From: Scatomorpha sp036653715
Lineage (GTDB): Bacteria; Bacillota; Clostridia; Oscillospirales; Oscillospiraceae
Assembly: GCA_036653715.1 (NCBI GenBank)
Contig: JAVVTL010000069.1
Span: forward strand, 1 to 7,702
Direction of reading: 5' to 3'
Length of the DNA: 7,702 nucleotides
Part shown: positions 1 through 5,609 of the stretch, one piece after another
Numbering within the stretch: position 1 is the stretch's first letter
Layout: each line of letters begins with the position of its first letter
Notes under the pieces: model-generated
Told to the model about the DNA's origin: nothing
Database searches by the model: none
The model's input: the letters and a program-made list of their open reading frames with translations, nothing else
Translations under genes and position numbers: made by a program

Positions 1-20
1 GGGCGGGGAGATTTTTTCTT
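1..20 (+). terminator. Possible 3' half of a terminator cut by the window edge
   Basis: The window opens with a G-rich run (GGGCGGGGAG) followed directly by six T and then CTTT. This is how the 3' arm and U-tract of a plus-strand intrinsic terminator would look. The 5' arm would lie outside the window, so pairing cannot be checked. Confidence 0.3.
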
Positions 21-45
21 TGGGCTATTTTTATTCACAATTAGA

Positions 46-54
46 TGTTATACT
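46..54 (+). promoter_or_regulatory. Extended -10 promoter for the GNAT-MATE pair
   Basis: TGTTATACT carries the TGn extension directly before a good -10 hexamer (TATACT, 49-54). The -35 region 17 bases upstream (TATTTT) is poor, as is usual for extended -10 promoters. Transcription would start near 61, leaving a leader of about 28 bases before the ATG at 89. Confidence 0.5.
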
Positions 55-88
55 GATGTTTACAACTTTTTTCGGGGAGTGGGTTTTT

Positions 89-742
89 ATGACTGAGCTG
101 ACTACCAAGCGGCTTCGCCTTGTTCCGCTGGGGGACGAGGAGCTTGAGGCGCGCGTCGGCGCGGAGGCGGACGAGCACATGCGCGCCGCGCTCGGCGAGA
201 TGCTTGCCGGCTGCAAGGCCGAGCCCAAGCAGCGGCTGTGGTACACCGAATGGAAGATATGCCTCCGCGAAAGCGGCGAGGAGGTCGGCAGTCTCGGCTT
301 TAAAGGCCCGCCGGACAAATACGGCGAGGTGGAGCTGGGCTACGGCATACTTGAGGCGCACAGGCGCCTCGGCTACGCGACGGAGGCCGTTGCCGCCGCG
401 CTCAACCACGCCTTTTCCTCACGCGAGGTCTATTTCGTCACAGCGGAGACGGAGGCCGATAACGCCGCCTCGCTCCGCATCCTCAAAAACGCCGGCTTTA
501 CCCCCGCCGGTGATGGCGAGGAGGGACCGCGCTTTGAAAAAGCTCGGCGCTACATCCCCTTTGCCCCGCTTTACCTCTGCGTCGGCCTGCTATTCGGTAT
601 GCTTTTCGGCGTGGTATTTGACGCGCTCCCGCTCTGCATGTTCATCGGCATGGCAATCGGCGCGGGCCTCGGCGCGGCGCTCGACGTCGCCAGCCGCAAA
701 ACTCTTGCGGATTTAAAACTCAAAAGAAACTCAAAGGTGTGA
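89..742 (+). CDS. GNAT N-acetyltransferase (RimJ/RimL-like) with C-terminal two-helix membrane tail
   Basis: Predicted acetyl-CoA-dependent N-acetyltransferase of 217 residues; the substrate cannot be told from sequence. The start at 89 is chosen because GGGGAG lies 9 bases upstream and the protein opens as MTELTTKRLRLVPL, a typical start for this family; the frame is open back to 20, but that extension looks non-coding. Residues 1 to about 150 form the GNAT domain. The acetyl-CoA loop is HRRLGYATEA (91-100), and the family's late motif EADNAASLRILKNAGF follows at about 122-137. Beyond the usual end there are two hydrophobic segments, about 155-177 and 181-200, with glycines spaced every four residues (GLLFGMLFG), then a basic tail. 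This resembles a helical hairpin that would tether the enzyme to the membrane. The MATE exporter begins 6 bases after the stop, and its ribosome binding site overlaps this gene's 3' end, so the two are probably co-transcribed. Confidence 0.85.
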   Translation: MTELTTKRLRLVPLGDEELEARVGAEADEHMRAALGEMLAGCKAEPKQRLWYTEWKICLRESGEEVGSLGFKGPPDKYGEVELGYGILEAHRRLGYATEAVAAALNHAFSSREVYFVTAETEADNAASLRILKNAGFTPAGDGEEGPRFEKARRYIPFAPLYLCVGLLFGMLFGVVFDALPLCMFIGMAIGAGLGAALDVASRKTLADLKLKRNSKV

Positions 743-748
743 CTTAAA

Positions 749-2128
749 ATGGATCAGGACAACCGCTTTCTCGCAACCCAGCCGATTGGCTCGCTGCTCC
801 GCAAGCTTGCAATACCCACCGTGGCGGCGCAGCTCATCAACATGCTCTACAACATCGTTGACCGCATATACATCGGTCACATGCCGGTCGACGGCCCCCT
901 CGCACTGACGGGCGTCGGCGTCTGCATGCCCGTCATCCTCATCGTTTCGGCCTTCGCGGCGCTCGTGAGCGCGGGCGGCGCGCCGCGCGCCTCCATCGCC
1001 ATGGGCAGAGGCGACAACAGCGAGGCAGAGGGCATCATCGGCAACTGCTTCACCTTCCAAATCATCATCTCCGCCATCCTGACGGCAGTCCTGCTCCTAT
1101 GGAACCGCGACCTGCTGCTGCTTTTCGGCGCGTCGCCCAGCACCATCGACTACGCCACCGGCTACATGGACGTATATGCCCTCGGCACGATTTTTGTCCA
1201 GCTCACGCTCGGCATGAACGCCTTTATCACCGCACAGGGCTTCACCTCCGCCAGTATGCGCATCGTGCTCATCGGCGCTGTCAGCAACATCATCCTTGAC
1301 CCCATATTCATTTTTGTCCTCGGCATGGGCGTGCGCGGCGCGGCGCTTGCCACCATCCTCTCGCAGGCAATCTCCTGCATTTGGGTCGTCGCCTTTCTGC
1401 TCGGCAAAAAAACCATGCTCCGCCTGCGCCTGAAGCATATGCTGCCCCGCCCGCGCGTGCTGCTGCCCTGCCTCGCGCTCGGCCTTGCGCCCTTTATCAT
1501 GTCCGCAAGCGAGAGCGTCATAATCGTCTGCTTCAACTCCTCCCTGCTCCGCTACGGCGGGGACACGGCGGTCGGCGCCATGACCATCCTCTCGAGCGTC
1601 ACGCAGTTTTCCATGATGCCACTGCAGGGCCTCGGTCAGGGGGCGCAGCCCATCATCAGCTACAACTACGGCGCGGGGAATGTCGAGCGCGTCAAAAAAA
1701 CCTATAAGCTGCTCATAAAAGTCAGCATGCTGTATTCCACCCTGCTTTGGGCGGGCGTCATGCTTTTCCCGCAGTTTTTCGCCGGCATATTCACGAGCGA
1801 CGCGGCGTTGGTGGCCTTTACCGCGCCCGCACTGCGCGTCTACAGCTGCGTGAGCTGCATCTTCGGGCTTCAGATTGCCTGCCAAATGACCTTCCTCGCG
1901 CTCGGCAGAGCCACGTCCTCCATCGCCGTGGCGGTGATGCGGAAATTCGTCCTCCTGCTCCCGCTCATCTACATCATGCCGGCGCTCTTTGAAAACAAAA
2001 CCACAGCGGTCTACGCCGCCGAGCCGGTGGCAGACCTCTTTGCCGTCCTCTTTACCGCCATACTCTTTTTCACGCAGATAAAGAAAATCCTTGCCGACAT
2101 GGAAAAGAACGCCCCGAAAGCTCTTTGA
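749..2128 (+). CDS. MATE family multidrug/cation efflux transporter (MepA-like)
   Basis: A 459-residue inner-membrane antiporter of the multidrug and toxic compound extrusion family, expected to export cationic compounds using a Na+ or H+ gradient. Length and repeated hydrophobic segments fit the family's 12 helices in two six-helix bundles. Recognisable conserved stretches are the N-terminal LAIPTVAAQLINMLYNIVDR (about 20-39), the ALTGVGVCMPV region with the following small-residue helix and IAMGRGD, and in the second half PLQGLGQGAQPIISYNYGAG, the hallmark of MepA/DinF-type members. A ribosome binding site, AAAGGTG at 733-739, overlaps the stop of the GNAT gene, suggesting translational coupling. 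The substrate is unknown; a link with the acetyltransferase (modify and export) is only suggested by adjacency. The stop lies in a weak GCTC-TTT-GAGC hairpin followed by ATTTT, too weak to call a terminator. Confidence 0.93.
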   Translation: MDQDNRFLATQPIGSLLRKLAIPTVAAQLINMLYNIVDRIYIGHMPVDGPLALTGVGVCMPVILIVSAFAALVSAGGAPRASIAMGRGDNSEAEGIIGNCFTFQIIISAILTAVLLLWNRDLLLLFGASPSTIDYATGYMDVYALGTIFVQLTLGMNAFITAQGFTSASMRIVLIGAVSNIILDPIFIFVLGMGVRGAALATILSQAISCIWVVAFLLGKKTMLRLRLKHMLPRPRVLLPCLALGLAPFIMSASESVIIVCFNSSLLRYGGDTAVGAMTILSSVTQFSMMPLQGLGQGAQPIISYNYGAGNVERVKKTYKLLIKVSMLYSTLLWAGVMLFPQFFAGIFTSDAALVAFTAPALRVYSCVSCIFGLQIACQMTFLALGRATSSIAVAVMRKFVLLLPLIYIMPALFENKTTAVYAAEPVADLFAVLFTAILFFTQIKKILADMEKNAPKAL

Positions 2129-2140
2129 GCATTTTGTATA

Positions 2141-2176
2141 TATCCCAACCATTACCATGGGCATATTTGTGGGATA
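2141..2176. repeat. Interrupted inverted repeat TATCCCA / TGGGATA
   Basis: TATCCCA (2141-2147) and its exact reverse complement TGGGATA (2170-2176) are 22 bases apart in the gap after the MATE gene, with the palindrome CCATGG between them. No T-run follows, so this is not a standard terminator. A regulator binding site or chance are both possible. Confidence 0.35.
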
Positions 2177-2203
2177 ATACGCAAATAATTCACAACTTTA
2201 CCC

Positions 2204-2231
2204 TTGCTTTTTTCACTAAAACGTCTAAAAT
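2204..2231 (+). promoter_or_regulatory. Possible promoter for the glycosyltransferase gene
   Basis: TTGCTT (2204-2209) and TAAAAT (2226-2231) are separated by 16 bases in an AT-rich stretch that stands out from the GC-rich genes. Transcription would start near 2238, about 45 bases before the ATG. The -10 is good (5 of 6) and the -35 is weak (3 of 6). Confidence 0.4.
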
Positions 2232-2282
2232 ACAGTAGCGTCCCTGTAACGGGAAATCTGTGCTTTTGTATTGAGGCGTTTT

Positions 2283-3578
2283 ATGCAGCTACTTAAATTT
2301 CTGATTTATATGAACTTCATCGTCGTGGCCGTGATGACGGCCGCCTATCTCTATCAGGCGGTCTACACCCTTGTCGGCCTGCTTTTCCGCAAGGTGAAGC
2401 CGGAAAAAGAAGCGGGCAAGCTCTGCCGCTTCGCCGCGCTCATATGCGCGAGGGACGAGGAAAACGTCATTGCGGAGCTTATTCGGAGCCTAAAGGCTCA
2501 AAATTACCCTGCCGAGCTTTTGGACGTCTACGTCCTTGCCGACAACTGCACGGACGCCACCGCAAGAGTGGCGACCTCCGCCGGCGCACACGTCTATATC
2601 CGCCGCAACGAGGCGCAGATTGGCAAGGGCTACGCGCTCGACTATCTCCTCGCCCAAATCAAGCGCGACAGCGGCGAGCACGCCTATGACGGCTACTTCG
2701 TCTTTGACGCGGACAACCTTGTGGACGAGAACTTCGTCGCCGAGATGAACAAGACCTTTGACAGGGGCTATGCCGCCGTCACCTGCTATCGCAACTCCAA
2801 AAACTTTGGCGACAACTGGATAACCGCAAGCTATTCCATTTGGTTTCTGCGCGAGGCGCGCTTCCTGAACTACCCCCGCATGCTTTTCGGCAACAGCTGC
2901 GCCGTCTCCGGCACCGGCTTCCTCATCTCCGCTCAGGTGATTGACGAGAACGGCGGCTGGCCCTTCCATCTGCTGACCGAGGACATCCAGTTTTCCGTTG
3001 ACTGCGCCGTCAAGGGGCGCAAAATCGGCTACTGCGACAGGGCTATAGTCTATGACGAACAGCCCACCTCCTTTGTCCAATCATGGAAACAGCGCCTGCG
3101 CTGGAGCAAGGGCTTCTTTCAGGTGGACGCGCATTATCTGCTGCCGCTGCTTCGCGGCTGTTTCAAAAACAAGGGCAGCCGTATGGCCTGCTTCGACATG
3201 TTCATGACCGTCGCGCCCTGCATGTTCCTGACGCTCGCCGTCCTGCTCATAAACCTCATCATCTGCGTCGTGTTCTTCACACAGCCGCACTTCGTCGCCT
3301 ATCTCATCGTCCGTCAGGCGCTGCGCTACGCGGCCTTCGGCGTCGTGAACTACTACTTCGGCATGCTGCTCTATGGCGCACTTACCGTCTTTTGCGAGTG
3401 GAAACGCATCCGCGCCACCACCGCGCAAAAGCTGCAATACCTTGTTATGTTCCCGGTATTCATGGCGTCCTACATACCCGTCACGCTCGCGGCGCTCCGC
3501 CGCAACGTTGGCTGGACGCATATTGAGCACTATTCCACCACGCAGCTCGCCGTCCCCGCCTCCGGCAGGAAGGACTAA
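2283..3578 (+). CDS. Membrane-bound family 2 glycosyltransferase (processive type)
   Basis: A 431-residue membrane glycosyltransferase that would transfer sugar from a nucleotide-sugar on the cytoplasmic face. The ATG at 2283 is preferred because GAGG lies 6 bases upstream; the in-frame TTG at 2271 overlaps that site and is unlikely. N-terminal hydrophobic segment(s) cover about 8-35. The GT2 domain covers about 50-280, with ARDEE (56-60), ADNCTD (86-91), the metal-binding DAD (142-144), the catalytic-base region TED (232-234) and Q270-RLRW, the QxxRW signature of chain-building enzymes such as hyaluronan, cellulose and poly-GlcNAc synthases. C-terminal membrane segments lie at about 304-333, 338-372 and 385-406. 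No PilZ c-di-GMP-binding domain is present. The polymer or lipid product cannot be named. The asparaginase gene follows after 42 bases. Confidence 0.88.
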   Translation: MQLLKFLIYMNFIVVAVMTAAYLYQAVYTLVGLLFRKVKPEKEAGKLCRFAALICARDEENVIAELIRSLKAQNYPAELLDVYVLADNCTDATARVATSAGAHVYIRRNEAQIGKGYALDYLLAQIKRDSGEHAYDGYFVFDADNLVDENFVAEMNKTFDRGYAAVTCYRNSKNFGDNWITASYSIWFLREARFLNYPRMLFGNSCAVSGTGFLISAQVIDENGGWPFHLLTEDIQFSVDCAVKGRKIGYCDRAIVYDEQPTSFVQSWKQRLRWSKGFFQVDAHYLLPLLRGCFKNKGSRMACFDMFMTVAPCMFLTLAVLLINLIICVVFFTQPHFVAYLIVRQALRYAAFGVVNYYFGMLLYGALTVFCEWKRIRATTAQKLQYLVMFPVFMASYIPVTLAALRRNVGWTHIEHYSTTQLAVPASGRKD

Positions 3579-3620
3579 ACGGGCGCTCCCTCGCGCATAT
3601 TATAAAACGGGGGTATGACC

Positions 3621-4612
3621 ATGAAAAAACGCATAATGTTCATCGGCACAGGCGGCACCATCGCCTCGGAGATGAAATCCGAGGGCCTGCTGCCCGAGCT
3701 TGGCCCGGACAGGCTTTTGCGCTATGTCCCCGCCGTTGCGGAGCTTTGCGACACCGGCTGTGTCCAGCTCTATAACCTTGACAGCACCAATATCGGCCCC
3801 GAGCACTGGCTCGGCATGGCGAGAGCCATCCGCGAAAACTACGCCGATTACGACGGCTTTGTCATCAGCCACGGCACCGACACCATGGCCTACACCGCCG
3901 CCGCGCTCTCCTATCTCGTCCAAGGCAGCCCGAAGCCCATCATCCTCACGGGCGCCCAGCGCCCCATCGGCTTTGACACCACGGACTCCAAGGAGAATTT
4001 GGCGGACGCCTTTCTCTGTGCCTGCGACGACGGGCTTTGCGGTGTCAGCATCGTTTTTGGCGGGCGCGTCATCCTCGGCACCCGCGCCAGCAAGACGCAC
4101 ACCAAGAGCTTCGACGCGTTTTCCTCCATCAATTACCCCAACATTGCCGAGGTGCGCGACTCGCGCCTTTTGCGCTATATCACCCCCGAGCACGCCGATA
4201 TGCCGCTTTTTTGCGACACACTTGAGACGCGCGTTGGGCTGATAAAGCTTATCCCCGGCGTGGATGCCGAGCTTTTTTCCTTTATGCTCACGCGCTCGGA
4301 GGCGCTGATTGTCGAGAGCTTCGGCGTCGGCGGACTGCCGCAGGGCGGCGGACTTCACGCTCTTTTGCAGGGCGCGGCAAGCGAGGGGAAAACCATCGTC
4401 ATGACCACGCAGGTGCAGAACGAGGGCAGCGACCTCGCCGTCTACGGCACAGGCCGCCCGCTTGCGGGCCTGCCCGGCGTCCTTGAGGCATACGACATGA
4501 CCACCGAGGCGGCGCTTGCAAAAATCATGTGGATTCGCGGCAAAACCCGCGACCCGCAACAAATACGCGAGCTGTTCCATACCCCCGTGGCAAAGGATTT
4601 GTTGATGATTGT
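3621..4612 (+). CDS. ansA: Type I (cytoplasmic) L-asparaginase, 3' end lost in assembly gap
   Basis: Hydrolyses L-asparagine to aspartate and ammonia. The start at 3621 is favoured over the ATG at 3615 because the G-rich binding site (ACGGGGG, ending at 3613) sits 7 bases from the former and 1 base from the latter. There is no signal peptide, which fits the cytoplasmic type. Both catalytic blocks are present: TGGTIAS with nucleophile Thr13, and HGTDTM (84-89) with Thr86 and Asp87; Lys158 in SKTHTKSFDAF matches the family's catalytic lysine. DSTNIGPEHW (54-63) matches the substrate-binding segment. About 331 residues precede the run of N. Family members run to about 330-345, so only the last few residues should be missing. 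Read-through of the frame across the N is artificial. The gene may share a transcript with the glycosyltransferase, with no obvious functional link. Confidence 0.9.
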
Positions 4613-4712
4613 NNNNNNNNNNNNNNNNNNNNNNNNNNNNNNNNNNNNNNNNNNNNNNNNNNNNNNNNNNNNNNNNNNNNNNNNNNNNNNNNNNNNNNNN
4701 NNNNNNNNNNNN
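4613..4712. other. Assembly gap of exactly 100 N
   Basis: One hundred undetermined bases, the usual placeholder for a scaffold gap of unknown size. It removes the end of the asparaginase gene and whatever follows the small ORFs that run into it from the other side. Adjacency and orientation of the two halves therefore rest on scaffolding. Confidence 0.97.
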
Positions 4713-4737
4713 GGTCACTGCGGCGGGGGATTTTTGC

Positions 4738-4785
4738 TTATTTCTTCACCGGCTTGTCGCCGGTGGGTTCTCGTCTAAGCGGCAT
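4738..4785 (-). CDS. Doubtful 15-codon ORF downstream of the riboswitch-B peptide
   Basis: ATG at 4785 reads MPLRREPTGDKPVKK and stops at 4738. It begins 14 bases after the stop of the 35-codon ORF, with a weak GGGG binding site at 4795-4798. The hairpin CACCGGC-GACAA-GCCGGTG (4747-4765) lies inside it, so the sequence may simply be RNA structure. The same frame is open upstream and could start at a GTG at 4821, overlapping the end of the 35-codon ORF. No homology is recognised. Listed for completeness because it follows a regulated leader and runs close to the gap. Confidence 0.2.
   Translation of the reverse strand: MPLRREPTGDKPVKK
4747..4765. repeat. Perfect 7-bp hairpin next to the gap
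   Basis: CACCGGC (4747-4753) and GCCGGTG (4759-4765) are separated by five bases. No T-run follows on either strand, so it is not a classical intrinsic terminator. It may be a structured RNA 3' end for the small ORF transcript. Confidence 0.45.
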
Positions 4786-4799
4786 GGTTCTTACCCCGC

Positions 4800-4907
4800 T
4801 CAGCAGAAATAGAACAGGCACTCGCCGGGAGCAAAGGAATCGACCGAGCGGCGCTCCGGCTTTTTTCCGGAGATGGCTATGATAACTTTTTTCATGAGAT
4901 TTTTCAT
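4800..4907 (-). CDS. 35-residue peptide under c-di-GMP riboswitch B, unknown family
   Basis: A small ORF reading MKNLMKKVIIAI, then a basic stretch SGKKPERRS, then VDSFAPGECLFYFC and a stop. Support: the ribosome binding site AAAGGA (minus strand, 4917-4922) lies 9 bases from the ATG, and it is the first ORF after a c-di-GMP-I aptamer plus terminator. Seen: a short basic and hydrophobic N-terminus without a cleavable signal peptide, and a C-terminal run of aromatic residues between two cysteines. I do not recognise a family. The core CLFYF loosely resembles the cyclised segment of AgrD-type autoinducer precursors, but the long amphipathic leader and acidic tail of AgrD are missing. It could equally be a membrane-active small protein, or the remnant of a longer gene. 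Its downstream neighbours are hidden by the assembly gap. Confidence 0.5.
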   Translation of the reverse strand: MKNLMKKVIIAISGKKPERRSVDSFAPGECLFYFC

Positions 4908-4926
4908 TTTTATTAGTCCTTTCTTG

Positions 4927-4966
4927 AAAAGAAGCGGTTCGGTAGTGTCAGTACCCGAACCGCTTC
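4927..4966 (-). terminator. Terminator of riboswitch B (attenuator)
   Basis: On the minus strand GAAGCGGTTCGGGTA (4966-4952) pairs with TACCGAACCGCTTC (4944-4931): 14 base pairs with one bulged G and a 7-base loop, followed by TTTT (4930-4927). It lies between aptamer B and the small ORF, whose ribosome binding site begins five bases beyond the T-run. This is the position of a riboswitch expression platform. The T-run is short, but the stem is very stable. Confidence 0.75.
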
Positions 4967-4992
4967 TATATGCGTTGCGCCTGAATCAAGCC

Positions 4993-5007
4993 CTCCTTTA
5001 AAAGGAG
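4993..5007. repeat. Short palindrome CTCCTTT-A-AAAGGAG in leader B
   Basis: A 7-bp inverted repeat with a one-base centre lies between aptamer B and its terminator. On the minus strand its 3' arm reads AAAGGAG followed by GG, a strong ribosome-binding-site match, but no acceptable start codon follows at a proper distance. It may be an accessory hairpin of the leader. Confidence 0.4.
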
Positions 5008-5033
5008 AGCGTCGGCGTTCGCAAAAGCATCTT

Positions 5034-5115
5034 CATTCGGTAGCTGGCTGTCATAGGCTTTCGCCCTTAGACCCTTTAGCTTTGCGCAACCGGATTTCCC
5101 CGGTGTTGCCATTGA
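5034..5115 (-). ncRNA. Cyclic-di-GMP-I riboswitch aptamer B (GEMM-I)
   Basis: Read on the minus strand, this has the GEMM-I layout. A first stem ACCGGG-GAAA-TCCGGT carries a GAAA tetraloop. The conserved GCGCAAAGC joins to a second stem holding UCUAAG and UAUGA, which form the 11-base tetraloop receptor, capped by GGC-GAAA-GCC. Then come ACAGCCAG and the closing strand GCTACCGAATG. The aptamer starts about 40 bases after the HEPN stop with no terminator between, so it may be fed by read-through as well as by its own promoter. Its 3' strand TACCGAA (5042-5036) can pair with TTCGGGTA of the downstream terminator's 5' arm (4959-4952, one bulged G), which predicts a switch turned off by c-di-GMP. 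It would control the 35-codon ORF. Confidence 0.9.
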
Positions 5116-5156
5116 CTATGGGAAGATAAGCTGAATATTCAATTAAGGAAAATCGC

Positions 5157-5609
5157 TTATACTTCGGGAAGCTCGGTCTCAGGTTGGAAGGAACGCAGCC
5201 ACGCGACAAAGTCGAGTGTCTTTTCTCGCAGCTCGAGGGCTATGCGTTCGTCCACAAAACGGCTGGTGATGTTCTTGTAGGAGAAGGGGTAGTCGGACAT
5301 ATAGTAAAACATCGCATCCGCCAAAAAATCCTCGCATTCGTTGCGCCGCTCGGCGAAACGGGCATTGTCAATCTCCTTGGCGAATTTTTCGCAGCTCACC
5401 ACCTTGTTGAATAAAAAGTTCACGTTGTGGGTCTTTGGCGCCTCCGCGTCGTTGTAGTATACATACATGCCCTTGAGCTGGCGCTCGAGAGCCTGCTGGC
5501 AGAGATAGGCGACATATACCCAGCGCTTGCCTGCCACAAGGCAGTCAACGGTGCCGAGGTCGTAGTCGGAAAGCATAAGCCAATAGCCGTATTTTTCACT
5601 CTTAGTCAA
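5157..5609 (-). CDS. HEPN domain protein, partner of the nearby MNT nucleotidyltransferase
   Basis: A 150-residue all-helical protein of the HEPN superfamily (the type next to minimal nucleotidyltransferases, HI0074-like). The conserved helix YLCQQALERQLKGMYVYY (35-52; Q39, E42, K46) and the following APKTHNVNFL (57-66) match the family's QxxExxLK...PxTHxLxxL pattern. A YPF motif sits at 107-109. The RX4-6H motif of ribonuclease HEPN toxins is not visible; the only histidine is His61. A nuclease role is therefore doubtful, and nucleotide binding or partner binding is more likely. The start is TTG at 5609, overlapping the end of the HD-GYP gene by 8 bases and supported by GGAGG 8 bases upstream. 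This implies translational coupling. Its usual partner, the MNT gene, is two genes upstream with the HD-GYP gene in between. Last gene before riboswitch B. Confidence 0.8.
   Translation of the reverse strand: MTKSEKYGYWLMLSDYDLGTVDCLVAGKRWVYVAYLCQQALERQLKGMYVYYNDAEAPKTHNVNFLFNKVVSCEKFAKEIDNARFAERRNECEDFLADAMFYYMSDYPFSYKNITSRFVDERIALELREKTLDFVAWLRSFQPETELPEV

Noticed and set aside
1097..2164. Long minus-strand frame opposite the MATE gene
   Set aside because: It is a shadow of the GC-rich MATE coding sequence, with no family match and a composition rich in Arg, Gly, His and Asp.
2283..3578. Glycosyltransferase as a direct c-di-GMP target (exopolysaccharide synthase)
   Set aside because: No PilZ domain or RxxxR plus DxSxxG motif is visible, it is on the other strand, and it lies across an assembly gap from the c-di-GMP operon.
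4529..4882. Plus-strand reading frames running through the run of N
   Set aside because: They exist only because N cannot give a stop codon; the flanking codons show no protein-like composition.
4978..5003. Leader peptide in leader B starting at TTG after AAAGGAGG
   Set aside because: Only 2 bases separate the binding site from the TTG, and the frame ends after 7 codons.
5115..5142. Minus-strand promoter for riboswitch B (TTGAAT, 16 bases, CATAGT)
   Set aside because: Both hexamers match only 4 of 6, and the predicted start near 5108 would cut off the first bases of the aptamer. Read-through from the operon is at least as likely.
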